A stretch of 7,939 nt of DNA from JBJXHB01 sp046160725 (GCA_046160725.1 JBJXHB010000533.1:1-7939), one strand, 5' to 3'. Positions 1 through 6,668 are shown, numbered from the stretch's first letter. Notes: generated by a model not told the origin, from the sequence alone. Program-made: numbers and translations.

Positions 1-303
1 CGGGTGGTCTGCGTGTTCGACGGCGATGCCGGGCCCTGGGTGCTGGTGCTGGTGGGCGCCACCGTCGTCGGCAGCATGGCCACGGTGTGGCACGGCCTGG
101 TCAACCCGCCGCGGCCCGGCCACCTGCGCGACTGGCGCTATGTGGACGGCAAGGTCACGCTGGGCCAGGGCGATGAGATGGGCCGCTTCCTGCTCGGCTC
201 GACCGTGGTGCTGCTGTTGCCGCCGGGGCCGCTCGCGTTCAACCCGGTCTGGGCGCCGGGCGGCGCCATCCGCATGGGGCAGCTCATGGCCGGGCGCAGC
301 TGA
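1..303 (+). CDS. psd: Phosphatidylserine decarboxylase, C-terminal part (5' end outside window)
   Basis: Converts phosphatidylserine to phosphatidylethanolamine at the inner membrane, the last step of PE synthesis. The frame is open from base 1 and about 100 residues are visible. Two blocks identify it: a V-G-A-T-x-V-G-S stretch followed by T-V-W-x-G and N-P-P-R-P-G, matching the Psd core, and E-M-G-R-F-x-L-G-S-T, the self-cleavage motif. The Ser of LGST (codon at 199-201) is where the proenzyme cuts itself and forms the pyruvoyl cofactor; the alpha chain would be the last 34 residues. The family's catalytic Asp and His lie upstream of the window. A GTG at base 4 is internal, not the start. 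The HAD gene follows after 8 bases, and its ribosome binding site overlaps this stop codon, so the two are probably co-transcribed. The family call is very secure. Confidence 0.93.
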   Translation, partial: RVVCVFDGDAGPWVLVLVGATVVGSMATVWHGLVNPPRPGHLRDWRYVDGKVTLGQGDEMGRFLLGSTVVLLLPPGPLAFNPVWAPGGAIRMGQLMAGRS

Positions 304-306
304 GGA
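302..306 (+). promoter_or_regulatory. Ribosome binding site overlapping the psd stop codon
   Basis: GAGGA five bases before the ATG at 312, sharing two bases with the psd TGA. It fixes the start of the HAD gene and implies that ribosomes finishing psd can feed the next gene. Confidence 0.65.
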
Positions 307-311
307 CCGAC

Positions 312-1043
312 ATGTCGAACGGCCTGGACATCCGCGCTGCGGTCTTCGACGTCTTCGGCACCGTGGTCGACTGGCGCGGCAGCATCATCCGCGAAGGCCG
401 GGCACTGCAGGCGCGCACCGGCCTGGCGGCCGACTGGCCGGCGCTGGCCGATGCCTGGCGCGCCGGCTATGTGCCGGCCATGCAGCGCGTGATGGACCGC
501 CTGCGCGACGACGGCGCATCCGGCTGGGCCAGCATCGACACCCTGCACCGCGAGATCCTGGATGTGATCCTGCCGCGCTTCGGACTGCAGGGCCTGGACG
601 ACGCCCAGCGGCAGGACTTCAACCAGGTGTGGCACCGCCTGGCGCCCTGGCCCGACAGCGTCGCCGGCCTGCAGCGCCTGAAGGCCCGCATGCCGATCGC
701 CACGCTGAGCAACGGCAACGTCGCGCTGCTGCTGGACATGGCGCGGCACGGCGGCCTGCCCTGGGACACGATCTTCTCGGCCGAGCTGTTCCGGGCCTAC
801 AAGCCGCATCCGTCGGTGTACCGGGGTGCGGCCGCGTTGCTCGGCCTGGCGCCGCAACAGGTGCTGATGGTGGCGGCGCATCCCGCGGACCTGGCGGCCG
901 CGCAGCAGGCCGGGCTGCGCACCGCCTACATCCCCCGGCCCGCGGAGCGTGGCGAGGGTGGCTGGATGGAGCCGGTGGGCGAGCTGCGCTTCGATGTCAC
1001 CGAGCCGGATTTCACAGCGCTGGCGGCACGCCTGGGCGGCTGA
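312..1043 (+). CDS. HAD-superfamily hydrolase, haloacid dehalogenase type II-like
   Basis: A 243-aa protein, of the usual length for L-2-haloacid dehalogenase-like HAD enzymes, probably cytoplasmic. Family members hydrolyse 2-haloacids to 2-hydroxyacids through an aspartyl-ester intermediate. Visible motifs: motif I F-D-V-F-G-T with nucleophile Asp13; a helical cap at about residues 20-115; motif II L-S-N-G-N (Ser133, Asn134); motif III Lys164 in Y-K-P-H-P; and motif IV V-A-A-H-P-A-D-L with Asp193. By my alignment to the well-studied Pseudomonas L-DEX enzyme, its Ser175 and Asn177 correspond to Ala188 and His190 here, so dehalogenation of a defined haloacid cannot be assumed; another small phosphate or halo ester is possible. 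The ATG at 312 has a GAGGA ribosome binding site at 302-306 that overlaps the psd stop, which supports this start and translational coupling. The family is secure, the substrate is not. Confidence 0.82.
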   Translation: MSNGLDIRAAVFDVFGTVVDWRGSIIREGRALQARTGLAADWPALADAWRAGYVPAMQRVMDRLRDDGASGWASIDTLHREILDVILPRFGLQGLDDAQRQDFNQVWHRLAPWPDSVAGLQRLKARMPIATLSNGNVALLLDMARHGGLPWDTIFSAELFRAYKPHPSVYRGAAALLGLAPQQVLMVAAHPADLAAAQQAGLRTAYIPRPAERGEGGWMEPVGELRFDVTEPDFTALAARLGG

Positions 1044-1067
1044 AGCGGCGGCGCCGCCAACGCCGCG
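1044..1067. terminator. GC-rich hairpin between convergent genes (weak terminator candidate)
   Basis: The 24 bases between the HAD stop and the GNAT stop contain the self-complementary 12-mer GGCGGCGCCGCC (1047-1058). An alternative stem pairs AGCGGCG (1044-1050) with a CGCCGC-rich arm at 1061 onward, with a bulge. No T-tract follows on either strand, so intrinsic termination is uncertain. Confidence 0.25.
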
Positions 1068-1598
1068 CTACAGCACCTTCCAGTAGATCGCGGTGGCGCC
1101 CAGCGCACCGTCCGGCCAGCCGGCAAAAAGCGGGATCTGGCCGCTGAACCGCCAGCCCAGCCCGCGGTACAACGGCTCGGCCTCGGAGCCGGCCATGGTG
1201 TCCAGGTGCAGCAGCTGCAGCCCCAGCCGTCGCGCCTGGTCCTCCGCCGCCGTCATCAGGGCACGCGCCAGGCCCTGGCGGCGCGCCACCGGGGACACCA
1301 TCAGCTTGCAGACTTCCGCACGGTGGCGGCCGTTGGCGCGGCGCGCACGGTCCAGCTGCACCGTGCCGGCGAGCTGGTCGCCCAGCCAGCCGAACCAGAT
1401 CGGATGGTCCGGCCCGATGTCGGCATGCACGCCGTCCCAGAAGGCGTTGGCCTCGTCGCGCGACAGCGGCGCCAGGAAGCCGATGGACGCGCCGGCCTGC
1501 ACGCAGTCGATCAGCAGGGTGGCCAGCGCCTCGCGCGGCCAGGCGTTGGTGGCCGGGTCATGGGCAACGATGGTGAGGGCGGCGGGTGCGGTTGGCAT
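1068..1598 (-). CDS. GNAT-family N-acetyltransferase
   Basis: A 176-aa acetyl-CoA-dependent N-acetyltransferase, probably cytoplasmic; substrate unknown. The GNAT fold is recognisable: beta strands around W-F-G-W-L-G-D-Q-L-A-G-T-V-Q-L (about 68-82); motif A, V-C-K-L-M-V-S-P followed by R-R-Q-G-L-A (residues 106-111, the pyrophosphate-binding loop); then L-D-T (132-134) and motif B, A-E-P-L-Y-R-G-L-G-W (140-149). The tail (I-P-x-F-A, W-P-D-G, then I-Y-W-K) is typical of the group annotated only as 'GNAT family N-acetyltransferase'. The start at 1598 is the only ATG ahead of the fold. No clear Shine-Dalgarno sequence precedes it; the upstream bases read CCTCTCCGTC. It is divergent from the EamA permease with 83 bases between them. 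Family secure, role unknown. Confidence 0.86.
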   Translation of the reverse strand: MPTAPAALTIVAHDPATNAWPREALATLLIDCVQAGASIGFLAPLSRDEANAFWDGVHADIGPDHPIWFGWLGDQLAGTVQLDRARRANGRHRAEVCKLMVSPVARRQGLARALMTAAEDQARRLGLQLLHLDTMAGSEAEPLYRGLGWRFSGQIPLFAGWPDGALGATAIYWKVL

Positions 1599-1645
1599 GA
1601 CGGAGAGGCCGGTCGTCCCGGCAGGCGGATGGTGGAGTCGGTCGT

Positions 1646-1658
1646 GATTCCTAGAATC
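1646..1658. promoter_or_regulatory. 13-bp palindrome with embedded -10-like box between divergent genes
   Basis: GATTC-CTA-GAATC is a perfect inverted repeat in the gap between the GNAT and EamA genes. It includes TAGAAT (1652-1657), which matches the sigma-70 -10 consensus at five of six positions on the + strand. Transcription would then start near 1664, giving the permease an 18-base leader. No good -35 box is seen 16-18 bases upstream. The palindrome could bind a dimeric regulator, or the symmetry could be fortuitous. Confidence 0.45.
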
Positions 1659-1681
1659 GCGCCGACTGTATTGCCTCCATC

Positions 1682-2557
1682 TTGCTCAAGGACGACACCG
1701 CCCGGAACCGGCGCATCGGCATCGCGCTGGTCTGTGCCGGCACGTTCTGCTTTGCTGCCCTGGACGCCTGCGCCAAGTGGCTGGTCCGAGAGCTGCCGGC
1801 CACCCAGGTGGTGGCCATGCGCTTCGTGTTCCATGCCCTGCTGGCGGTGCTGATGCTGACGCCGGTGCACGGCCGGGCGCTGTGGCACATGAAGAACCCC
1901 CGCCTGCACCTGCTGCGCGCGGCGATGCTGGGCGCGATGACGACGCTGAACTTCATCGCGTTGCAGTACCTGCAGCTGGCCGAGGCCGGCGCGATCCAGT
2001 TCTCGGTGCCGATCCTGATCGCCGTCATCAGCGCGCTGTGGCTGGGCGAGCGGCTGGACGCGCGGCGCTGGGTGGCGGTGGTCTTGGGTTTCGCGGGGGT
2101 GCTGCTGGTGCTGCGGCCGGGCACGGCGGGCTTTCACCCGGCGCTGCTGCTGTCGCTGATGAACGCCATCATCTATGCTGCGTTCAACCTGCTGACGCGG
2201 CGCATGGCCGCCAGCGAGTCACCCGCCACCATGCAGCTGGTGTCGGCCGCCGGCGCGGCACTGCTGGTGCTGCCGGTGGGGCTGGCCCAGTGGCAGTGGC
2301 CGGCCGGCGCCCTGCCCTGGACGCTGCTGGTGCTGTGCGGCCTGTTCGGCGGCCTCGGCCACCATGCCGTCGCCACCGCGCACCGCTATGCCAGCGCCGC
2401 GGTCCTGGGCCCGTTCATCTACCTGCAGATCCTGTACATGACGGGCTTTGGCTGGCTGCTGTTCGCGCAGGTACCGGATGCCTGGGTCATCGGTGGTGCG
2501 ATCGTCGTGGTGGCCAGCGGCCTGTACCTGCTGGCGCTGGAGATGCGGCGCGGGTAG
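1682..2557 (+). CDS. EamA-domain (DMT superfamily) inner-membrane transporter
   Basis: A 291-aa permease with two EamA repeats and about ten membrane helices (roughly 12-34, 43-62, 76-94, 104-121, 129-146, 153-171, 183-201, 212-230, 238-261, 268-285). The first repeat ends with the characteristic L-G-E-R-L at the end of helix 4, then R-R-W-V-A-V-V-L-G-F-x-G-V. DMT proteins usually export amino acids, nucleosides or other metabolites by proton exchange; no substrate can be assigned here. The start is TTG at 1682: the frame is closed by TAG at 1652-1654, the only other codons are non-standard ATT/ATC, and the next ATG (1817) would remove the first helix. No Shine-Dalgarno sequence precedes it. 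It converges on the RraA-like gene, with 19 bases between the stops. Confidence 0.9.
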   Translation: MLKDDTARNRRIGIALVCAGTFCFAALDACAKWLVRELPATQVVAMRFVFHALLAVLMLTPVHGRALWHMKNPRLHLLRAAMLGAMTTLNFIALQYLQLAEAGAIQFSVPILIAVISALWLGERLDARRWVAVVLGFAGVLLVLRPGTAGFHPALLLSLMNAIIYAAFNLLTRRMAASESPATMQLVSAAGAALLVLPVGLAQWQWPAGALPWTLLVLCGLFGGLGHHAVATAHRYASAAVLGPFIYLQILYMTGFGWLLFAQVPDAWVIGGAIVVVASGLYLLALEMRRG

Positions 2558-2587
2558 GGCGACGCCGCAGCGCCGCTCAGGCGGCGC
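2545..2587. terminator. Overlapping GC hairpins at the convergent gene ends
   Basis: Three related 7-mers occur in a row: GCGGCGC (2545-2551), GCGCCGC (2570-2576) and GCGGCGC (2581-2587). The middle arm can pair with the left arm across an 18-base loop holding the EamA stop, or with the right arm around a TCAG loop that contains the stop codon of the RraA-like gene. Neither is followed by a T-run. They may slow RNA polymerase or protect the 3' ends of the two convergent transcripts. Confidence 0.35.
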
Positions 2588-3311
2588 CGTTGTCCTGCGC
2601 CCGGGCCCAGGCCGCATAGCGCGCCTGATGCTCGGCATTGGGCGGGTACAGGCCGGGCAGGGGCACGCCGGCGTTGACCTGCTCCATGATCCAGCCCTCC
2701 AGCCGCTCCTGCTCGACGGCCGCCGCGACCACGTCGTCGACCAGCGCCTGCGGTATCAGCACCGCGCCGTCGCCGTCGACCACGATCACGTCGTTGGGAA
2801 ACACCGCCACGCCACCGCAACCGATGGGCTGCTGCCAGGCGACGAAGGTCAGCCCGGCCACCGATGACGGCGCGGCCGTGCCCTGGCACCACACCGGCAG
2901 CCCGGTGCCCAGCACGCCGGCCAGGTCGCGCACGACGCCATCGGTGACCAATGCGGCGACGCCGCGGCGGGCCATGCGCGCGCACAGGATGTCGCCAAAG
3001 ATGCCGGCGTCCGTGACGCCCATGGCGTCGACCACGGCGATGCAGCCGTCGGGCATGGCCTCGATGGCGGCGCGGGTCGAGATCGGGTTGCCCCAGCTGG
3101 CCGGCGTGGCCAGGTCCTCGCGCATCGGCACGAAGCGCAGCGTGAAGGCGCGCCCGACCAGGCGCGGTGCCTGCGGCTGCAGCGGCCGGGCGCCGCGCAT
3201 CCAGCAGTTGCGCAGGCCCTTCTTCAGCAGAACGGTGGTGAGGGTGGCGGTGGTGACGCGCGCGAGGGCGTCGACGACGGCCGGGTCCAGAGGTGTGGTG
3301 GCGATGTCCAT
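2577..3311 (-). CDS. RraA-like protein (HMG/CHA aldolase / oxaloacetate decarboxylase family)
   Basis: A 244-aa protein of the RraA/4-hydroxy-4-methyl-2-oxoglutarate aldolase family, often annotated as 'ribonuclease activity regulator RraA'. Metal-dependent members cleave 4-hydroxy-2-oxo acids to pyruvate or decarboxylate oxaloacetate. The family signature D-X20-R-D is exact: Asp107 in F-G-D-I-L, then Arg128-Asp129 in D-G-V-V-R-D. Other landmarks are K-K-G-L-R-N near the N terminus, the stretch from W-G-N-P-I-S-T-R to V-D-A-M-G, and G-V-A-V-F-P-N-D-V-I-V-V-D-G-D-G near residues 167-182. The intact signature suggests an enzyme rather than an RNase E inhibitor, but this is inference. The frame stays open to 3416, but an ATG there would overlap the upstream 56-codon gene, and the extra residues are low-complexity, so the ATG at 3311 is chosen. 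Its ribosome binding site is weak. Confidence 0.9.
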   Translation of the reverse strand: MDIATTPLDPAVVDALARVTTATLTTVLLKKGLRNCWMRGARPLQPQAPRLVGRAFTLRFVPMREDLATPASWGNPISTRAAIEAMPDGCIAVVDAMGVTDAGIFGDILCARMARRGVAALVTDGVVRDLAGVLGTGLPVWCQGTAAPSSVAGLTFVAWQQPIGCGGVAVFPNDVIVVDGDGAVLIPQALVDDVVAAAVEQERLEGWIMEQVNAGVPLPGLYPPNAEHQARYAAWARAQDNGAA

Positions 3312-3323
3312 GGGCCGCAGTGT

Positions 3324-3354
3324 CCCATCCAGGCCGGCACGGCCGGCCGATGGG
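3324..3354 (-). promoter_or_regulatory. Strong stem-loop in the leader of the RraA-like gene
   Basis: Arms GGCCGGC (3332-3338) and GCCGGCC (3342-3348) enclose a three-base loop. The stem continues with CCCATC (3324-3329) against GATGGG (3349-3354), after a two-base bulge at 3330-3331: 13 base pairs in all. It fills the gap between the 56-codon gene and the RraA-like start. On the minus strand the only purine-rich, SD-like stretch (GGATGGGA) lies largely in one arm, ending 11 bases before the ATG. It could attenuate transcription or mask translation initiation. No U-tract follows. Confidence 0.5.
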
Positions 3355-3369
3355 GCGGCTGCGGCCGCA

Positions 3370-3540
3370 TCAGACGCGTTGGTCAGCGGCCGCGGCGTGG
3401 GCCACCGGCGCGGCAACAGCGGCGGCGGTGCGCGCGTCGTCGTAGCGGCTGTCGGCCAGGCCGGAGACAGCGCCCAGCGCAGTAAAGGTGACGAAGGCGG
3501 CCATCACGAGGGACAGCAGGCGGTGCGGGGTGCGGGTCAT
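3370..3540 (-). CDS. Small probably secreted protein, 56 aa, unknown function
   Basis: A short gene read by direct translation. The protein begins M-T-R-T-P-H-R, then a hydrophobic stretch (residues 8-29) and a plausible signal peptidase I site after G-L-A29, leaving a mature peptide of only 27 residues, rich in Ala with D-S-R-Y-D-D near its start. Support for a real gene: a strong AGGAG ribosome binding site six bases before the ATG, the basic-then-hydrophobic N terminus, and a start context resembling that of the PEP-CTERM gene at 6597. It lies 58 bases upstream of the RraA-like gene on the same strand and may share its transcript. I do not recognise a family beyond a general resemblance to short exported proteins of Burkholderiales. 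An uncleaved membrane anchor is the main alternative. Confidence 0.62.
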   Translation of the reverse strand: MTRTPHRLLSLVMAAFVTFTALGAVSGLADSRYDDARTAAAVAAPVAHAAAADQRV

Positions 3541-3546
3541 GTGGGG

Positions 3547-3551
3547 CTCCT
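3547..3551 (-). promoter_or_regulatory. Ribosome binding site of the 56-aa gene
   Basis: CTCCT on the + strand reads AGGAG on the minus strand, six bases before the ATG at 3540. It is the best SD in this part of the window and the main evidence that the short frame is translated. A weak -10-like TAAAGT (minus strand, 3580-3585) lies 39 bases upstream of the start. Confidence 0.65.
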
Positions 3552-3709
3552 GGGGTGCAGTGGTGTGTCGATGGAGTGGACTTTAGGCATCCCGCCCGGC
3601 CAGCGCGATGCCAGAGCGACGAGATGCCGCTCTTGCCGCATGAGCCGTCCGCCAGCGCGACGGGCTGAGCGCAACGTCCATCGCGGCGGACGGGCGGCAG
3701 CGGGCTTCG

Positions 3710-3715
3710 TATCAT
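3710..3715 (+). promoter_or_regulatory. Candidate -10 box placing transcription start at the ATG
   Basis: TATCAT matches the sigma-70 -10 consensus at five of six positions. Six bases separate it from the ATG at 3722, so the predicted first transcribed base is the A of the start codon. A weak -35 (CGGACG, 3687-3692) lies at 17-base spacing. No Shine-Dalgarno sequence is present before 3722, in agreement with a leaderless message. Confidence 0.45.
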
Positions 3716-3721
3716 CGGCAG

Positions 3722-4825
3722 ATGACCATTTCCACGTCCCTTGGCGATGCGCAGGCCTTGCGGGCCCAGCGCTGCTTCAATGCAGCCTTCAAGCTGGGCC
3801 GGGCCGAGCACTTCATGGCCGCCGAAGGCCTGCTGCACCGGGGGCGGCAGGTGCTGGGCCTGCAACGCCAGGAGCCGCAGTGGGCAGCGCGCATCGGCTA
3901 CCTGGAAGGTGCACTGGACTACTTTCGGGGCGATACCGCATCAGCCCTGGAAAGGACCCGCGCCGCCGCTGCGCAGGCCGCTGTGCTGGGCGATCCGGAC
4001 CTCTGCGGCCGATGTGAAGGCCTGGCGGCCGTGCAGTGCGTGCAGCTCGACCGCCCGGCTGAAGCGGTGCGCCTGGCCGCACTTGCACTGCAGCGCCCTT
4101 CTGTCCGGCGGCATCCCGGCCACTACTTTGCATTGATGGCGCTGGCCACGCTCTGCCTGACGCATGGCGAGCGCCGAGATGCATGGCGACTGTTCGGCGC
4201 GGCCATGGTCGAGGCCCGCCTGAACGGCGACAGCAAGGGCTCGGCCGCCGCCGTGGCTCGCATGAGCCATGGGCAAGCGCTGGCGGTGCTGCTGGACGAT
4301 GCCGATGGGCAGGACGACACCGAGGCACTGAAACAGGCGCTGGTCGGTATCCTGACCTCGATCCGGATGGATGCATCAGCGGGCTTCGCGCCCGAGCAAC
4401 TCACCCACGTCCTGGCCGCAGCGCTCCAGCGCCGTCTGGGCAATGCCCGGGCGGCGCTGAAACTGGTGCAGGCCTGCCCGCCGGCCGCCATCGAGTCGGA
4501 CAACCCCGTGCTGGGCACCTGTCGCCTGTTCGAGGAATGCCTGTGCCTGCTGGCCTTGGGCGGTGTCGACGATGCTCGGCGGGAAGTTGATCGAGCCGAT
4601 TGGCCAGTGCCCGGTGAGCCCGGCGGCGCCCTGGGTACGCTGAGAGCGCTGGCGCTCACCAGCGGCGCGGCTGTCCTGGACGGCTTGTCCATGCCGGAAA
4701 CGGCGCGGATGGCCGATGTCGCCCGCCAGGCACGGCGCGACCTGCGGTCCAGGGGTGCGTGCGCCCTGCCGGAACTCGCCGCGCTGCTGCGCGAGCCCAG
4801 AATGGCGTCCCTGCTGGGCAACTGA
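3722..4825 (+). CDS. TPR-like alpha-helical repeat protein of unknown function
   Basis: A 367-aa soluble protein with no signal peptide or membrane helix. The sequence reads as successive amphipathic helix pairs with TPR-like spacing: about 22-47, 56-90 (G-Y-L-E-G-A-L-D-Y-F-R-G-D-x-x-S-A-L-E), 95-125 (L-D-R-P-A-E-A-V-R-L), 136-168 (L-T-H-G-E-R-R-D-A-W-R-L-F), 230-252 (R-L-G-N-A-R-A-A-L-K-L) and 265-292 (A-L-G-G-V-D-D-A-R-R-E). This resembles the MalT-like/TPR sensor regions found before GGDEF or LuxR output domains, but no output domain is present; the C terminus ends in short helices. A protein-binding scaffold is the natural guess, with no partner indicated. The ATG at 3722 lacks an SD and sits just after a -10-like box. 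It contains about eight cysteines. By eye, its codon choice is somewhat less GC-extreme than that of its neighbours. Confidence 0.75.
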   Translation: MTISTSLGDAQALRAQRCFNAAFKLGRAEHFMAAEGLLHRGRQVLGLQRQEPQWAARIGYLEGALDYFRGDTASALERTRAAAAQAAVLGDPDLCGRCEGLAAVQCVQLDRPAEAVRLAALALQRPSVRRHPGHYFALMALATLCLTHGERRDAWRLFGAAMVEARLNGDSKGSAAAVARMSHGQALAVLLDDADGQDDTEALKQALVGILTSIRMDASAGFAPEQLTHVLAAALQRRLGNARAALKLVQACPPAAIESDNPVLGTCRLFEECLCLLALGGVDDARREVDRADWPVPGEPGGALGTLRALALTSGAAVLDGLSMPETARMADVARQARRDLRSRGACALPELAALLREPRMASLLGN

Positions 4826-4828
4826 GGC

Positions 4829-4842
4829 ACCTGCAGCCAGGT
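4829..4842 (+). terminator. Short hairpin after the TPR-like gene (weak)
   Basis: ACCTG-CAGC-CAGGT forms a perfect five-base-pair stem three bases after the stop codon. It is short and has no T-run, so it probably does not stop transcription, and read-through into dmlA across the 76-base gap is possible. Confidence 0.2.
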
Positions 4843-4901
4843 AGGCCGGCAGGAATCGCAGCGCCGACCAGCCCCCATCCATCCCACCGAAGAGAACCGA
4901 C

Positions 4902-5993
<1,092 letters not shown>

Positions 5994-6070
5994 GCGGGCT
6001 GGCGCCCGGCCGCCCTGGGCCTGTCCTGAGGCGCGCAGGCGGCGCACTGCCAGCGGCACGCAGCCAGCAA

Positions 6071-6094
6071 AGAGGCCGCCCGTAGGCGGCCTCT
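6071..6094. terminator. Perfect 10-bp hairpin terminator between dmlA and the PEP-CTERM gene
   Basis: Arms AGAGGCCGCC (6071-6080) and GGCGGCCTCT (6085-6094) pair perfectly around a CGTA loop. On the minus strand the stem runs into CTCTTTGC, a short T-run; on the + strand only CTCTGT follows. It sits between two convergent genes and probably serves both directions, working better on the minus strand. Confidence 0.75.
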
Positions 6095-6120
6095 GTCACG
6101 CACGGGATGGCGCCGGAGGA

Positions 6121-6597
6121 TCAGGCCACGCGGCGACGTCGCGCGACGAACCCGACGGCGCCCAGGCCGGCCAGCATCAGCGCATAGGTCCCGGGCTCCG
6201 GCACGACGGCCGTGACCGTCAGCTCGCCGGAGTACAGGGCCGAGGACCGGTCGCGGGTGCCCGTGAGGGTCAGCACCAGCGGCGAGACGGTGACGCCGTC
6301 GATGCCGATGAACGTCCAGCGGCCGCTGTCGATGATCGTGCCGGTGATGCCGTTCAGGTGGGCGTTGGTGATGGTCAGCCACTGCCCGCTGAGCGTCAGC
6401 GTGAAGTCGTAGTTGCCGGGCATCAGGCTGTCGAAGGTGATGACGTCGTCACCACCGACCAGCGCCAGCCCGGAAACGCTGGACGATGCGAACGAGGCGA
6501 CATTCGAGGAGAACGCCACGGTCTGGTCGGCGGCCAAGGCGCCGGAAGTGACGGCGGCGGCGGCCAGGCCGGCGATCAAGGTACGAACGTTCAACAT
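6121..6597 (-). CDS. PEP-CTERM sorting-domain secreted protein
   Basis: A 158-aa exported protein. It has a Sec signal peptide (M-L-N-V-R-T, then a hydrophobic core, cleavage after A-L-A22), a beta-rich middle with T-F-D-S-L-M-P-G-N-Y-D-F-T-L-T-L-S-G at about 54-71, and a C-terminal PEP-CTERM tail: V-P-E-P-G (132-136), a hydrophobic helix (138-151) and R-R-R-R (153-156). Such tails are recognised by exosortase/EpsH, which cleaves near PEP and delivers the protein to the surface or exopolysaccharide matrix; no exosortase lies in this window. The middle resembles the short 'FxDxF' PEP-CTERM proteins, an inference from memory. The frame is open upstream to 6879, but the ATG at 6597 has an AGGGAG SD and starts directly on the signal peptide. 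Confidence 0.93.
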   Translation of the reverse strand: MLNVRTLIAGLAAAAVTSGALAADQTVAFSSNVASFASSSVSGLALVGGDDVITFDSLMPGNYDFTLTLSGQWLTITNAHLNGITGTIIDSGRWTFIGIDGVTVSPLVLTLTGTRDRSSALYSGELTVTAVVPEPGTYALMLAGLGAVGFVARRRRVA

Positions 6598-6603
6598 GCG
6601 GGG

Positions 6604-6609
6604 CTCCCT
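6604..6609 (-). promoter_or_regulatory. Ribosome binding site fixing the PEP-CTERM start
   Basis: CTCCCT on the + strand reads AGGGAG on the minus strand, six bases before the ATG at 6597. It rules out the longer upstream reading. A weak -10-like TACATT (minus strand, 6646-6651) lies 48 bases upstream of the start. Confidence 0.65.
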
Positions 6610-6668
6610 GGGGTGGTCGTTGGTGTCGTTGGATCCGACACGGCCAATGTAGGCGGCGGCCCGACGCA

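Noticed and set aside
26..1147. A 373-codon + strand frame across psd and the HAD gene, and a 459-codon + strand frame at 2638-4017
   Set aside because: They are out-of-frame shadows of clearly recognised genes (psd, HAD, RraA-like) with low-complexity translations.
3312..3416. An ATG at 3416 as the start of the RraA-like protein (35 extra residues)
   Set aside because: It would overlap the 56-aa gene, the extra residues are low-complexity and not family-like, and the ATG at 3311 matches the usual N terminus.
3597..3611. A sigma-54-like TGGC-N8-TGGC arrangement on the minus strand upstream of the 56-aa gene
   Set aside because: Several consensus positions fail and such matches arise often by chance in GC-rich DNA; no enhancer-binding protein is nearby.
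3599..3660. A 10-base direct repeat GCCAGCGCGA at 3599-3608 and 3651-3660
   Set aside because: Only two copies of a GC-rich 10-mer with no conserved spacing rule; not enough to call an operator.
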